A stretch of DNA of 64,000 nt from Gnomoniopsis sp. IMI 355080 (lineage: Eukaryota > Ascomycota > Sordariomycetes > Diaporthales > Gnomoniaceae), in the NCBI GenBank assembly GCA_027946555.1, contig JAPEVC010000033.1, positions 62,001 through 126,000 of the forward strand. Reading direction: 5' to 3'. A model generated the notes under the pieces. It had not been told where the DNA came from, ran no database searches, and saw nothing but the letters and a program-made list of their open reading frames with translations. Of this stretch, positions 10,644-22,321 are shown in pieces (positions within the stretch are counted from its first letter, which is position 1; every line of letters begins with the position of its first letter). Both the position numbers and the translations under genes were made by a program.

Positions 10644-11814
10644 GCCTGTTGCTTAGGGGGCGAGGATGGTCTCCTTGACCTGGCACAAGTTAGAAGGATG
10701 ATTGCTCATATGTTTGACGAGATTTTAGACCCAAAGAGACGGACGCACTGTGGTGTTTGGGCGTACATTTTCGGACTTGACAAATTTGGGTTGGGGGCTT
10801 GGGTTTTCTGGCATGGTAGCTAGGCGTTGTTGAGTCTTTTGCTCCGAACTTTTGCAGCACTACACAAGCATATTTTACAGGTTTTAGAGATGTCCAGAGC
10901 GTCTCTTGAAGTAGATTACACCTGAGAGCCGAACAAGAACACCGCCATCCGTGGTTATCGCAGCCTTTCATTCGGCTCCAACAGGCAGCCGCATCGCATA
11001 TGTCATATCGACTTTCTAGTGGACGCGTCTTTTTTTCTTCTTTTATTTTTCTTTGTTTGCTAGACGTGCCAATCTTGTCCAATCTTCGGATGAGGTCTTT
11101 CAGAGATACTTATCCAGGAGGCTTTTCTGTCACCCCAGATTGATTTCATATGCTAAAGTAGCTCATACAGCGAGGTGCTATTAATTCCCGATGCAGTTGC
11201 GTCCCTGGCTCTGTTGAACCGAACCAGATCCTTGTGAAAGCCGTTTACCCCTCCATGCAAATGAACGCCTGTGGACCCTGCTGTGAAGACGATGAGAAAG
11301 AAAATTGTTAGTAGATCACTGTTCGGAATAAGTAATCAGACGCAACGTTGGGCCTGGTGTTCGTGAGTGATAGTTGGTTGCTCAGTTCATGCTTGCGCGG
11401 AAAACCAAAATTTGCGAGTGTGGAAAGAAATCTATGTGCAATACCGACGTCATGTGAGTGTTAAAGACGTAGAGATTCCAGGTTGGATCTTCATGTTCGA
11501 TCGGCATGTATTTTGGCCTCAAAGAGGTCATGGGATTGAGGTCCAAAAGCCGTGTTTGGAGATTAAATGTGAATAACCATGTCTGGACACCTTTAGGGCG
11601 ACGACGGGAGACTGTTCAATTGCTTCGCGAGTTCCAAAGTGCAAGTATGGGCAGATGCCCGAATTGAGCTTTGCGTGAGGGCCTGCCACTTTTCCATGAG
11701 TGGAAGGTCCCCAGACTGCGCTGAATGCCTTACGTCTGTTCTTGATATGCGAAGCCTTGCTGCATTTCATGTGTGGCGTTCCATGTAAGCTTTTTCTGCC
11801 GAAGATCTCTGGCG
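10644..11814. other. Intergenic region between RAD51 and RING-finger gene 3' ends
   Basis: A convergent gap of 1.2 kb with 3' UTRs on both sides. Short ORFs do not resemble known families. I see no RNA gene or repeat. Confidence 0.6.
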
Positions 11815-13821
11815 TCAATTGCTGTTCGGGAGACTTGAGCTTGCACCACTTGTGGGTTGTCCGTCGTGTCGAGCGGGCTGCGCCATAGTCGAGTACCGAC
11901 TTGGCTGCTGGTTGTGTGGTTGGTGGGTAGAATAGTACATAGGATCGCCAGGAGAATGTATGTGACTACCGAATGATGATGATGAATAAAGAGGTCGAGG
12001 CAAAGTGAACTCGTGCGTTGCACCCGGTCTACCTGCGTCGAATCCCATTTGCGCCAATTCTGGATGTTGAGGACCAGAATAAAAATCCTCGCGCGAGAAC
12101 ATGGGCGGAAAAGTCGGACCATTGAAGTCCTGCGAAAAGCCGGGATTGGCCATCGGGAAGGAGGGTAACGCGTAAGGCAGATGGCCATGGCCGAACGGTG
12201 CAGGGTAAGGGGCCATGTTCGATATGTCGCCAACGGCAGGACGACCTTGCTGCCACGCGGGGGTGCGCTGCGCCAGCGACGGGTCCTGCGATGTCGCCGG
12301 TGGAGTGCCGGAATTGAGACCGTCGGCCGAAAACCGGGGCCGCTGCCGCCGTTGAGCGTCGCTGGAGTCCTCCAGGGGTGCGGCTCTACGCTCTCCTCTT
12401 GATATACTGTCCCGGTTCGCGTCAAGGTCGCGTTGCCTGGCTCGCAGGAGCAACTGCGCATCAGCCCGCGCCTCGGCTCTGTCTGACGTCTGGGTCCTGT
12501 ATACCCTGTGCCTAATCGAAGGTGGCATGTGTCCCAACTCAGATTCAATCAGCATTCTGCGAATGGTTTCCTGGTCCGGTCGAGCCATTTCTGACTCCAG
12601 TTTATCACGGCAGTACGGACAGCTGTCTGACTCCTCGAGCCACTTGATAATGCATTGGTTGCCGAAGACATGCTTGCACTTTGGCAAACGAAGGGCCGTC
12701 TCGACCGTGCCCTCAGGACTTGCCACGCCAAAATCATTGTAGCAAATGACGCATGCTACAAACAAAAACGGTCAGTCTTTCAAAATGAAAGCACATGTTT
12801 TTAAATTATGGGCAAACATACTCTTCTCATTATCTGGCAGCCTGTCCACATCCACTTGCTGCAGAGACTGAATTGCCTTTTTGGAAGCGACCCTCTTATT
12901 GTTCATCTGACCCCGCAGAATTTGCGACTGTCTAGCATTCCGGAGAAAGACTTGGCCCGCCGAAGCATAAGGATTGGGTCCAAAGTCCCTATCGCTGTCG
13001 TCGTCCGAGGTCTGCGAAGCTGCAGCGTGAGCTGCTTCATACTCAGTTCCCCCTTCATAATCGACACCATTCCTATAGCGGACGTATTGACGTAGTGTCA
13101 TTGTTCGTCTTTGCTCGTTTCGTTGTCTGCTATTATCAGGAGCCGGTAGCCGAACCCTTGACTGGAAATAGGACTGCGTGGGGCGAACAGTCGAGCTTTG
13201 CTCTTCATGCTGGGCAGGAGTGAATGCTGTGAGCCCGGTCTGAGGGTTGGCCGCCGAGGAAGGCCGAGAAGAAGATGCGTCAGACCCTGAGCTCCCCACG
13301 GCAGGGATGGTATTCAGCGGTGAAACAATCGAAGAGGGAGAGACCTGACGTTCTGCAGCTGAGCTTGGCAGAGCCGAGGTAGCACCAGGTGAAGACGCTG
13401 TGGTCGCAGGCGGAGACAAGTCTAAAGAGGGACCAGCGGCGGCGTATCGGCTCGAGTTATGAATAGCGGGTGCCGGCACATCGGTCTCTTGGGAACGAGA
13501 TAAGTAAGAGGCTCTCGGTTCCGGCAGTTGGTTGGGAAGCGATGGGGCGCGGGCCGGTAGGAACCCAGAGTAACCCGAAGACATGTGCTGGTGGTGAAAG
13601 CCGGTGAGGTGGTTCACATCAGAAGGGCTTTGCTGCCAGCCAACATGGACTGGAGATGCATGGTAGAGAGGTGGAGAGAAAGGGCTCCACGATCTGTTGG
13701 CGAGGGCGGGACAGCGGCTTATCCGTCCTCCGTTACGCATGGGATCCGAGTGGAAAGTAGAGGCAGGCTGTGAATTATATTCGAAGTCCATAGATCCTCC
13801 ACCACCATCCATGCCTGCCAT
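11815..13821 (-). CDS. RING-finger protein, probable E3 ubiquitin ligase
   Basis: Two exons: 13821–12822 and 12755–11815, with a 66-nt intron that falls just before the RING (646 aa). The RING lies in the middle, near residues 334–386: CVIC, then PKCKHVFGNQCI, then CPYC. The intron is confirmed because splicing restores the first Cys (EK-TCVIC). Both flanks are long, Ser/Pro/Gly-rich and probably disordered. The position that normally holds the fifth zinc ligand (HxxC or HxxH) is Gly (HVFG). A HVFG form occurs in some fungal nuclear quality-control ligases such as San1, from memory. A ubiquitin-ligase role is inferred from the domain; targets are unknown. The start is the first Met in the open frame, and an upstream non-coding exon is possible. 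Confidence 0.85.
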
Positions 13822-14920
13822 GCTGCTCGAAGGACAGCTCCGTCTGTGTATGGCTGTTGCTGTAAATGTAACTCGGCAGAGTAGTCTCGGGAAGCGGCGA
13901 AGCGTGGGATGGCTCGAAGGGTGGTGGCCCAGGTGTGGCTTTTTGTCTCGTACTGCCGAGCAAGAACAGCCCCCGTTTCAAAGCCCCCAGTCTCGCCGAA
14001 GTGGGTTAAAGTCCGAGGGTCGAGAGGTGGACAAACAAGACGAGGTTTGCCTCGCAAGAGTGAGTAGGCAGTGTCTTTCACGACTCGAAGGCTCGTCAGA
14101 CCAAGCAGAAAGGACGACGATCTTAGGGCTGGTGAAGCAAATTAGCAAACAGCACTCGTGCAAGTTATTGGTGGCACTTACACGGACTAATTTGTTAGAT
14201 TAGGAGTGGGAAAAACAAGACGCAAGACGAGGTGGTCTTTGCAACAAGACGATGGTGAGAAAGAGAGCAGCAGAAGAGGGGAGAGGAGATTGGGGGGTCG
14301 GAAGCCAGGCAAGGCGGGTAGGTCCTGGTTGGGAAGTCGGTGTAGTGATAGGCGTAGCGGAAGGGAAGAGAGGACCGAAGGGGACCAGACGGCAATGTGT
14401 CAGTGTGCCGTCAGTCAGGTGCGCATTTTAGATGGACCCACGACCTGTACCTACCTGGCATGTATCGGCTTCTTACTAGCTGAATGCTGAGCTGTTGGAG
14501 TCTGGTATTGCGAGTCCGAGCCTTGGATCGGAACCAGCGCAGTGCTAGGTGGAGGCACAGCGTTGCATGCGGACGGAGACGAGACGGGGCAGGCTTGGAG
14601 TAGGCCCAACTGTGTGTACAGACCATGGGTGACTTGAGACCTTTCTGACTTGTGACTTGGCTGTGAAGAGTGGACAGGACAGGCATGCGAGATTGGAGGC
14701 GGGCGATGCGTCCAAGTGCAAGCCACACACCTGCAACCGCACATCGGAAGTGAAAGCGAAAGTGACTGTGAATGTGAAAAGTGGGTTGGCTGTGCTTGGT
14801 ACCGTCCGTGTTCAAGGCAGGCCGTTGCAGGTCCGTATCATGCGATGGCGCCCTGCTGGCGTAGAATAATGGCATGGTGCATGTGGGCCGAAAAAGGATG
14901 GGCTCTCGTTGTTCCTTCTC

Positions 14921-14933
14921 AGGTAGGTAGGTA
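14921..14933. repeat. AGGT tandem run
   Basis: Three AGGT units are followed by A. It is related to the TACCTAGGTA family seen elsewhere in non-coding DNA here. Confidence 0.85.
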
Positions 14934-15765
14934 CTTTACCGTGGGCAGAAAGGGAAAAGGCAAGAAGGGGTCTGCCTCCAGGTCGGGCCGGGTTGGCTTT
15001 GGTTTGGTGCAAGCCGTCTTGACGTGCTGTCAGACTGTTTGGTTTGGTATAGCACAGACTCAAAGCGGACATAATACCGGGACACCCAGCAACCCAAGCT
15101 GCTGAGGTATCTATCTACCTACCGCCTACCTGATAGCGAACAAAGTGCCCCAAACAAGCTGGGTTGCATCCGTCCTGGAACCGAGGGCTGTCATGGAATG
15201 AGAAGCTGCCCGTGCCGTTTCCATGTCCGGCACCACGCCCATCCACGTTTCATATCACTGCAAAGGAAAAGAATAAGTGGGGATCAATTAAACCCCCGGT
15301 CTATCTAAATACCTACCCACTCAGCACTCGTTAGTAAGCCCTCATTTTTCAACGTCTATTTCTCTTTCTGGGTGGGTCTGCTTCTATCCCTTGCTTGTTG
15401 CCGCCCGTCATGTGCCGCCGCAGACGGACATCATCTCCATTTATTATCTGACTGACCCCACCTATTTGGGTGCTCTTTCAGGTTGGACAAGGCGGCCAGA
15501 AACCAGTCGATAAAGATTGGCCGGCCTTGTGTTGGCCAGGACCGCCAGACCAACCGCCTGGGACAAGGCCAGAAATTCGACACGGCCTAGCATTATACCC
15601 TATACCACGGACAGTTAACTCGAACGAGTCTATCTTACCGGCTTGGACAGTTTACTGGTCTTCCGACGTGTTCCAAAATCCACATCACCAACCATAAGCT
15701 GCTCTAAAACCTTGGGCGGCCCGGGTCATTCCCTGACATACACACAGCTGACTCGCTCATTGGAG

Positions 15766-15775
15766 CCCCCCCCCC
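15766..15775. repeat. Poly-C run, 10 nt
   Basis: Uninterrupted run of 10 C in the gene-free stretch, one of six such C/G runs in the window. Confidence 0.95.
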
Positions 15776-15940
15776 TCTACTGCGCACATGTGTCGTTACC
15801 ATGATGGCAATGTACATACGATGTAATCGACCTGCATCAACTTTGTTCCTCAGCATATGCGGATCCGGCGCTTTGCTGTCTGCTTTGACATTGGAACAAC
15901 TCGATCCCGCAGCATCCTGTATGTATAGGACTTACATGCC

Positions 15941-15954
15941 TACCTAGGTACCTA
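15941..15954. repeat. TACCTAGGTACCTA, overlapping palindromes
   Basis: The exact palindrome TACCTAGGTA (15941–15950) overlaps TAGGTACCTA (15945–15954). Both forms recur in non-coding DNA of the window. Confidence 0.95.
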
Positions 15955-16562
15955 TCCACGCAGTCGGGCAGTTGCCATATATATGGTATGCACGAGCATG
16001 AGGGTCCCTTGCGTTGGGCTCAGAAGATTCCGTAGGAAGAATGAATCATCACCACGTTGGTCGCACATACTTGTACGTTGGCGTCCCACCCACCGCCCAA
16101 CAGGCCCCAAAAGTGACAACCAGTCCTTCTCTCACGCTACTGACAAATGTTGTACCCTTATTGCTTGTTCCAACCAACGCCAACCTTCCGCCACTCTGCC
16201 CTCGTCATGTTTGCTTCACCTTCACGAGATTGGCTTTCCGTCCTTTTCCCTTGTTCCGTGCGCTGCAACAGATGGCCAAAAAAGGCATTTGACCCGGCAT
16301 ATCGCCTGCCGATACTGACACAGCAGCTGGCCCTGTTCTGGGCTTGATGCACGAGATTTCGCTATTTTGCCTGCACACTCTGCTGTCTCGTCTTTCTGGC
16401 TTCGCATTCAAGGGGTCGATCACAATCGCCGCCGAATTAATTCCGTGCCACGCCTGGAACAACCCGACGGTCGGTGCTTCGCAAACTACGCTTCACGCTC
16501 TGCATGGTGAAAGTGAAGAGGGTCACACAATAGGCCTCATTATCTTCTCAACACTGGCTTTA

Positions 16563-16573
16563 CCCCCCCCCCC
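16563..16573. repeat. Poly-C run, 11 nt
   Basis: Uninterrupted run of 11 C in non-coding DNA. Confidence 0.95.
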
Positions 16574-17603
16574 TCTTCCCTCGCCCAAAAGGAAAACAGT
16601 TACCCACGATCCGGACAGGCACTGGAGCCTATAAAATGCTAGCATGTGAATCTTCCACAGTACCTGAAATCAATGCGTCGACTGATGTATTCGACGGCGC
16701 GGCTCAAGCTACCAAGTTGCTTCAAAATAGCGCTCGTCAAAGCGAATCACTTCTGCCTTGAAAGCACCAACCGAACAGGCGCGCACAACCACCGACCAGC
16801 CCAAGCTGCGGCCATCTGGACGCTTTCGAATGATCTGATCGCTTATGGTGAAGAAACAGGGGCATTGTCACATTTGATTCCAGTCAACTTCTGATTGATG
16901 TATATGAAATGTCTATTCTAACCCGCCATGACAAAAGAAATCTTTGGCTCTGCTTTAGAAAGGAGTTAACATCTCGATATCTTTTCGTGGTGGTTGCCAA
17001 ATAAAACAAGGTGCACGTATATTCTAGTGTGCAGACTCAGAAGACAAGACGTGTGGGCGCTGCTGAAGCGAGGCCTGAAGAGTATGAATAAGCACTCCAA
17101 GAGGCTATCTGGTTGTATATCAATGTCTCTCACTTCGTTTTTCTTGGCAAAATGACTCCAAGATGACTTCCCTATTTGAGGATATCGTCATGATCTTAGG
17201 GGCTCGCTGCGTCCCGGAACGAAGACGAGGGTGACCACAATTGAAAGAGGTCAGGCTGTTACGAATTCCAAAATTTATCTAAGTACATGTATAGGATTTG
17301 TTTTAAATACTCATTATAAGCCAGACTTGACAACACGGTACGACTTGACAATTGACCTACTGTACTGGCGATGCTCAGTAAACACAAAGAGCCGGGCTGT
17401 TGCCTTCGGGATGCCGAATGTGACGGCCGCCATCGGGGCACATGTCCCCGCTCTTGTCCCGGACCGGGCTATCGCAGACTCGATTCCAAGAGATCTTCCA
17501 AATCCATGCACCTGACTCAATATATTCACAGTACGCTACATAGTATCTTCTTGGGCCAGTGTCAAGAATCGCTGTTGTCACTCGTTATAATCTGATCGTC
17601 AGA

Positions 17604-19032
17604 ATGGATGTGAACGCACTCCGCAGCAATTTTCCGGCCTTGGACAAAGAACAGGTCTTTTTTGACAACGCTGGCGGCAGTCAGGTATTGGGTACCGTGG
17701 TCGACTCGTAGGCTCCAACTCACTCCGGAAATTGTCTTCGTAGGAGGTTTAATTGACCCCTTAACTTAGAATTCGGGACTATCTGGTTGACTCTAACGTC
17801 CAGCTTGGGGCGACGTACACCGTCGGGAAGCGAGCGAGCACGGTGCGTACCATACAGGGCCAGCGCATACTCAGATCGCTAACCCTGACCAGTCCTATGA
17901 GAACGCGTACCAGGCGGCAGCCAAATACATCAACGCTTCGCGGGACGAGATAGGTGCGTCCCAGACGCTCTCCAAGGAATGATTTCAGCCAGACTGATCA
18001 ATATGTTACAACCCCTCGAGCAGTCCTGGGTGCATCCACTACACAGCTTTTTCGCAATGTTTCCGCTACACTGAATTTCCAGCCCGGCGACGAACTCGTC
18101 CTTTCCGCCATTGACCATGAGGCCAACATCGCACCGTGGGTCGACCTTGCCGAGAGACAACAGCTTGTCGTGAAGTGGTGGAAGCCGGCGTCCAAGGACG
18201 CGCCCAAGCTCCTCGCCCAGGACCTCGAGGCTTTGCTTTCCAGCAAGACCCGCTTGGTGACGTGTACACACACTTCGAATATCCTCGGCACTATTCACGA
18301 CGTGAAGGCGATTTCGGCCACTGTGCACCGGCTCGCACCTGGGGCGCTCGTCTGCGCGGATGCGGTAGCCTATGCGCCGCATCGCAAGATAGACGTGAAG
18401 GAATTGGGCGTCGACTTCTACGCTTTCAGCTGGTACAAAGTCTACGGGCCGCACATTGCGGTATTGTACGGGAAAATGGATACCGCGCAAAAGCAGATGA
18501 AAAGTTTGGGCCATTTCTTCAATCCGCACAAGACGCTTGAGCACAAGCTTGGCCTCGCTGGTGGGAGTTATGAGTTGATGAGTGGAATTCCGGCGGTGGC
18601 GGCGTATATGACGAGTGTCGGGTGGGAGAAGATCATAGCGCAGGAGGAGGCGCTGCAGGGGGTGTTGCTGGGTTATCTGAACGGGAGGAAAGATGTGACG
18701 GTGCATGGGGAGAAGAGTACGGATGGGCAGGTGAGGGTGCCGACGGTGGCATTCACGGTGGAGGGGTGGGATTCTAAAGAGTTGGTGGAGACGGTGGAAA
18801 AGGACTCACCTTTTGCCTTTAGATGGGGCGCTTTCTATTCCAACAGGCTCGTCAATGAGCTTTTGGGCCTGGATAAAAGTGGTGTTGTGAGGGTCAGCAT
18901 GGTCCATTACAACACAGGTAAGTGCCATCCTACCACAGTGAGTTAAAATACGGGTGCTGACAGAATTGCATAGTTGATGAGGTGAAAGGATTCGTGGCCG
19001 CCTTGGATAAGACTCTTTCTGGAAAGAAGTAG
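17604..19032 (+). CDS. Class V aminotransferase / cysteine desulfurase-like PLP enzyme
   Basis: Five exons: 17604–17707, 17770–17842, 17893–17953, 18024–18917 and 18974–19032 (396 aa). All four introns have GT–AG ends and conserve phase. The N-terminus reads FPAL...VFFDNAGGSQ, typical of this fold, followed by a TYTVGKRAS segment and the GASTTQLFRN phosphate-binding region. The THTSNILGTIHDV strand and CADAVAY precede the SWYKVYGPH motif, whose Lys is the expected pyridoxal-phosphate Schiff base. The family resembles cysteine desulfurases and isopenicillin-N epimerase-like enzymes, but the eukaryotic NFS1 and molybdenum-cofactor sulfurase C-terminal features are absent. The substrate cannot be told from the sequence. 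There is no targeting signal I trust, so it is probably cytosolic. MTQ2 follows on the same strand, with no sign of a functional link. Confidence 0.85.
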
Positions 19033-19582
19033 TCTACTTCCACGCCGATTGAGTGTCCAAAGGGCCGATATGAACTCACTCAAGACTATAGTCCAGATGC
19101 GAACACCTCAACTCAAGAGCCTCTCCACAAGGATAAGACGCAGCTTGTATTGAGAAGATCTCGTCATCCGATCCATGGCCATGATACCAGACCAAATCAG
19201 AACACATAGAGTACATTGATTAAAAAGCGCTGCTCACATTGGAGACAGTGCACCAAACCTACCGAGAATATGCCACCGAATTTCAGATTAGGGGGAAAGT
19301 GTGCCGTTACTGTTCATATGTAAACCTCATCAGAACGTGAAGTCTATCACCGGCGTGGATCAATATGGGGAGCGGTATGAGACACAGTCTCGACTCCGCA
19401 GCAGGCATCGCATTTTCCTGATTGGGAGGATTGGAAGGCTTCTGCCCCGAGCGTCCGCTTGGACTGGGAGCATGTCACGTGCCTCGTGAAGAGTTTTCTC
19501 CGATTCAAGCCAGAGCCAAGCCTAAGCTGGTTCAAACATAGCCAGTCATTCACAAATCATCGCCATCTCCCAACCACACGCT
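19033..19582. other. Intergenic region before MTQ2
   Basis: This 550-bp stretch holds the 3' UTR of the PLP enzyme and the MTQ2 promoter. A CACGTG-containing sequence (CATGTCACGTGCC) lies near 19470–19482. Nothing else stands out. Confidence 0.5.
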
Positions 19583-20365
19583 ATGCTTCCTACCCCAGAC
19601 ACCTCCCATGTCCCATACTCGCAAGTCTACGAGCCAGCAGAAGACTCGTTCCTCCTTCTCGACACGCTCTCCTCCGCCAGCGAAACCGCCTTCCTGCACC
19701 ACAGATTCGCCGCGCCGCACAACCCCACCCCGCTCGTCGTGGAAGTCGGCACTGGCTCCGGCGTGGTAATTGGCTTCGTCAACGCCCAAGCCATCCCCAT
19801 ATTTGGCAGCCCTATCCTCACTGCGGGTGTCGATGTCAACAGATTCGCCTGCACCGCGACGGCGACCACCGTGAAGAAAGCCGTCGCAGAGAATCCGGGG
19901 ACGCACGGGCAGTTCCTGGGCGCGCTGACGGGGGATTTGCTGGGTCCGCTGGGGACTGGCCAGGTGGACGTGTTGATTTTCAACCCACCATACGTGCCGA
20001 CGGAGGAGTTGCCGCCGCAAGATGAGCGGCTATCCGGCGGAGACGCGGGAGAGGGTGCGCTGGGCCCCAGTGCGAAGTTCGAGAGAGACTCGTATTTGTT
20101 GTCGCTGTCGTACGCTGGTGGGAAGGATGGGATGGAGATTACGAATAGGTTAATCGCTGAATTGCCTGAGGCGCTGTCTGCGCGCGGTTGTGCGTACATA
20201 TTGCTCTGTGCAGGCAACAAGCCCGAGGGGGTCAAAGCGAGGATCAAAGACTTTGGGCCCCAGTGGAATGTGATAACAGTGGGCGAGAGTGGGAAGCAGG
20301 CAGGCTGGGAGAAGCTTCAGATTATCAGGATATGGAAGGAAGAAGCTGGGAGGTCCGAAGATTAG
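19583..20365 (+). CDS. MTQ2: eRF1 glutamine methyltransferase MTQ2
   Basis: Single exon, 260 aa, close to the usual 220–260. Class I SAM-dependent methyltransferase of the HemK type. The substrate-entry segment YEPAEDSFLLLDTL is near residues 16–29, the SAM-binding motif VVEVGTGSG near 52–60, and the catalytic NPPY motif near 134–137, which holds the target glutamine. With Trm112, yeast Mtq2 methylates the GGQ glutamine of release factor eRF1 and so tunes translation termination. Compared with yeast, a short Gly-rich insert follows NPPYVPTEELPP. The first Met in the frame is used, 14 codons before the conserved EPAEDS block, which is a normal spacing. The gene converges on SmD1 with 375 bp between. 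Confidence 0.92.
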   Translation: MLPTPDTSHVPYSQVYEPAEDSFLLLDTLSSASETAFLHHRFAAPHNPTPLVVEVGTGSGVVIGFVNAQAIPIFGSPILTAGVDVNRFACTATATTVKKAVAENPGTHGQFLGALTGDLLGPLGTGQVDVLIFNPPYVPTEELPPQDERLSGGDAGEGALGPSAKFERDSYLLSLSYAGGKDGMEITNRLIAELPEALSARGCAYILLCAGNKPEGVKARIKDFGPQWNVITVGESGKQAGWEKLQIIRIWKEEAGRSED

Positions 20366-20740
20366 GCATAGGGAAGAAAAGACGCACGCGTAGATGCTGA
20401 TATGTCAATGAGCCCGTCTTAGCAAGGCCTCGATTCTCTGCAATTGCCCAATGCCTTGGGCGCCTTCATGATCTCAATTTTATCCCGCCCCCAACGCCTT
20501 GATTATGAGCTCCCTCTCAACATATACACATGTTGAAACTCCTATCAACCGCATGGGTCCAACAGCCCGCTTGCAACATACCAGTCCTCTTCTCGTTGAG
20601 GCGCAGCTAGGCTTTCTGTCTGACGAGCAGATACTCCATCCCCGTTCGTTCGTACGCAAAGTTGACGTTGCGCCTGAGTGGTAGCCTGTCCAGCCATGCG
20701 CTACTTGCCCTTTGATTCCTACGCCACAAGCACAAGTACT
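20366..20740. other. Convergent 3' gap between MTQ2 and SmD1
   Basis: This 375-bp stretch lies between two stop codons and should hold both 3' UTRs. I see no other feature. Confidence 0.6.
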
Positions 20741-21306
20741 TTAACCACGGCCTCGTCCACGACCACGACCCATCCCTCGGCCGCGTCCTCCGCGCCCGCG
20801 TGGACCACCACGTCCACCACGATCCGCGACCTCCTTGCGCGCCTTGTTCTTCGGTTTCGGCGCGTCGTCAATCAGCAACGTGTCGAGGGGCAGAGAGTCG
20901 GGCAGGATGTAGTAGCGAATAGTTGAGCCGCGAATGTTCATGGCATCGAGCTGGACAGGGTCCTGGCCCTTGGGGGTCATCTTGACATTCTTGAGAGAGG
21001 TGTTCATCTGAGGAGAGACGGATGTTATGGTTCCGTGGACGATTGTGCCTGGGCGCTATTTGTCAGTGGGTTGCATGTAGTCGGACGGTATCCCCGAGAA
21101 GAGGAGATCTCGTACCATTCTTAAGTTCAATTGTGACTGTTTCGTTCGCGCATTTCATCAAAAACCTGGTGTGGATCCATGATTAGCCTCGAGGTTCGTC
21201 GTTGACAACCGCGAGCCTTGATTAAGAAAGCTGGTTCAGCACAAACAGTGCACACAGAAGGTGACGATGCTGGTGAAGTGGTCGGTGCTTACCTGACGAG
21301 CTTCAT
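20741..21306 (-). CDS. SMD1: Spliceosomal Sm protein D1
   Basis: Three exons: 21306–21293, 21165–21116 and 21048–20741 (123 aa; the human protein is 119). The first coding exon is only 14 nt (MKLV plus two bases of an Arg codon). Splicing rebuilds MKLVRFLMKCANETVTIELKNG, the Sm1 motif, followed by GTIVHGTITSVSPQMNTSLKNV. The Sm2 motif, NIRGSTIRYYILPDS, is near residues 64–78. The tail is an RG/RGG repeat typical of SmD1, a target of arginine methylation and the binding surface for assembly factors. SmD1 is one of the seven proteins of the ring around the Sm site of U1, U2, U4 and U5 snRNAs. The three-exon model is strongly supported by the conserved protein. Confidence 0.95.
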
Positions 21307-22321
21307 GTTGGAGACTGGGAAGAGGAAACGAGTGGGCTCGTGTGGTTTATCGGTCGAGAGGGAAAGAATGCGCAAGCGTCAATAGCAGTTGATTACGATG
21401 GGTTGAAGACTTGATGCTGCGGTGGGTTGTAATCTGAGTGGAAACGATGGAGGATGCAGATGGACGCGCCTTGCCAGCTCAAAAACTCGCGGGCGAATCA
21501 GGTGGCGGCTCTAGTGGACCTGAGCGCTACTTCGAAGCCCGCCTCTACTTCGCCGCGAATGAGGTACTTCACAGGTACCCACTCACCACCCGGCATGGGC
21601 TCCTTCCTGTTCCAAATCATGTAGCAATTGTCTCTTCCCAAAGTGTTTTCCATAAATCAAGTTATTTATGTATAATTTGAGATCTTAAAACATTGAACCC
21701 CCAATATTGTGTTGAGGACAACCCGTAAGACACATTTCTCTCAAGGGCATCATTCGTCCTCCAAGGTAGCTATTCAGGTTGATCACATCGCATACACACT
21801 CGGTGCCTATGAGCCTTACGCTTCTAGCGATCTGGTGATCATGATGTGAGGAACGAAGTTAAACCGCATTTAGTATTCCAGCTGCTGTACCCAAGTCTTC
21901 AGTCGCCATCGGTCAGCTAGCTTGTTTGACCAGCGCAGTGTCTGGGCATGCCGACAACCATTTGGAGCAAAGCATGCGCTGCGTCGTATGAGACTCAAAG
22001 AGACGAATGTGTAGGATGAGAATGAGCCTACCACCGCTATAGCTCTTGCGGACCTTGTAACAGTGAAAGCGAATTACAACATATCAGATTCAAGCTAGTG
22101 TGGAGTATCAGAGCCCGAGATTATTGATGGGTCGCACAGCATGAGAAGAAGCATCCGTGGACAACAGAGCGGAGTCTACAGTAGACCAGCTTCCGAAAGA
22201 CTTCCTCTAATCGGTTGTGATGATGAAAGAATACAAGTCTATGACTGCACTAAGGAGCTCGTTGGTCTTGAGCCTTGAGATTGTATGAGACTGAGTTCTG
22301 TAAAAGACAATCATAGTAGAT
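21307..22321. other. Intergenic region between SmD1 and the membrane-protein gene
   Basis: A divergent gap of about 1 kb that should contain the SmD1 promoter and that of the membrane-protein gene. I recognise no coding or RNA feature. The short frame at 21438–21680 has no family resemblance. Confidence 0.55.

Larger units (their letters stand above)
13822..17603. other. 3.8-kb stretch without a recognisable gene
   Basis: This includes the promoter and 5' UTR of the RING gene; minus-strand CT-rich tracts are seen around 14200–14400. No frame shows domain-like protein sequence, and the short ORFs are broken and rich in Arg/Ser/Thr as expected of random frames. Present are poly-C runs at 15766–15775 and 16563–16573, AGGTAGGTAGGTA near 14921, and TACCTAGGTA at 15941–15950. 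A non-coding RNA cannot be excluded. Confidence 0.55.

Noticed and set aside
17930..18706. 258-codon antisense frame opposite the class V aminotransferase
   Set aside because: The plus-strand protein has the PLP-lysine motif and conserved phase at every junction; the opposite frame is Arg/His-rich and featureless.
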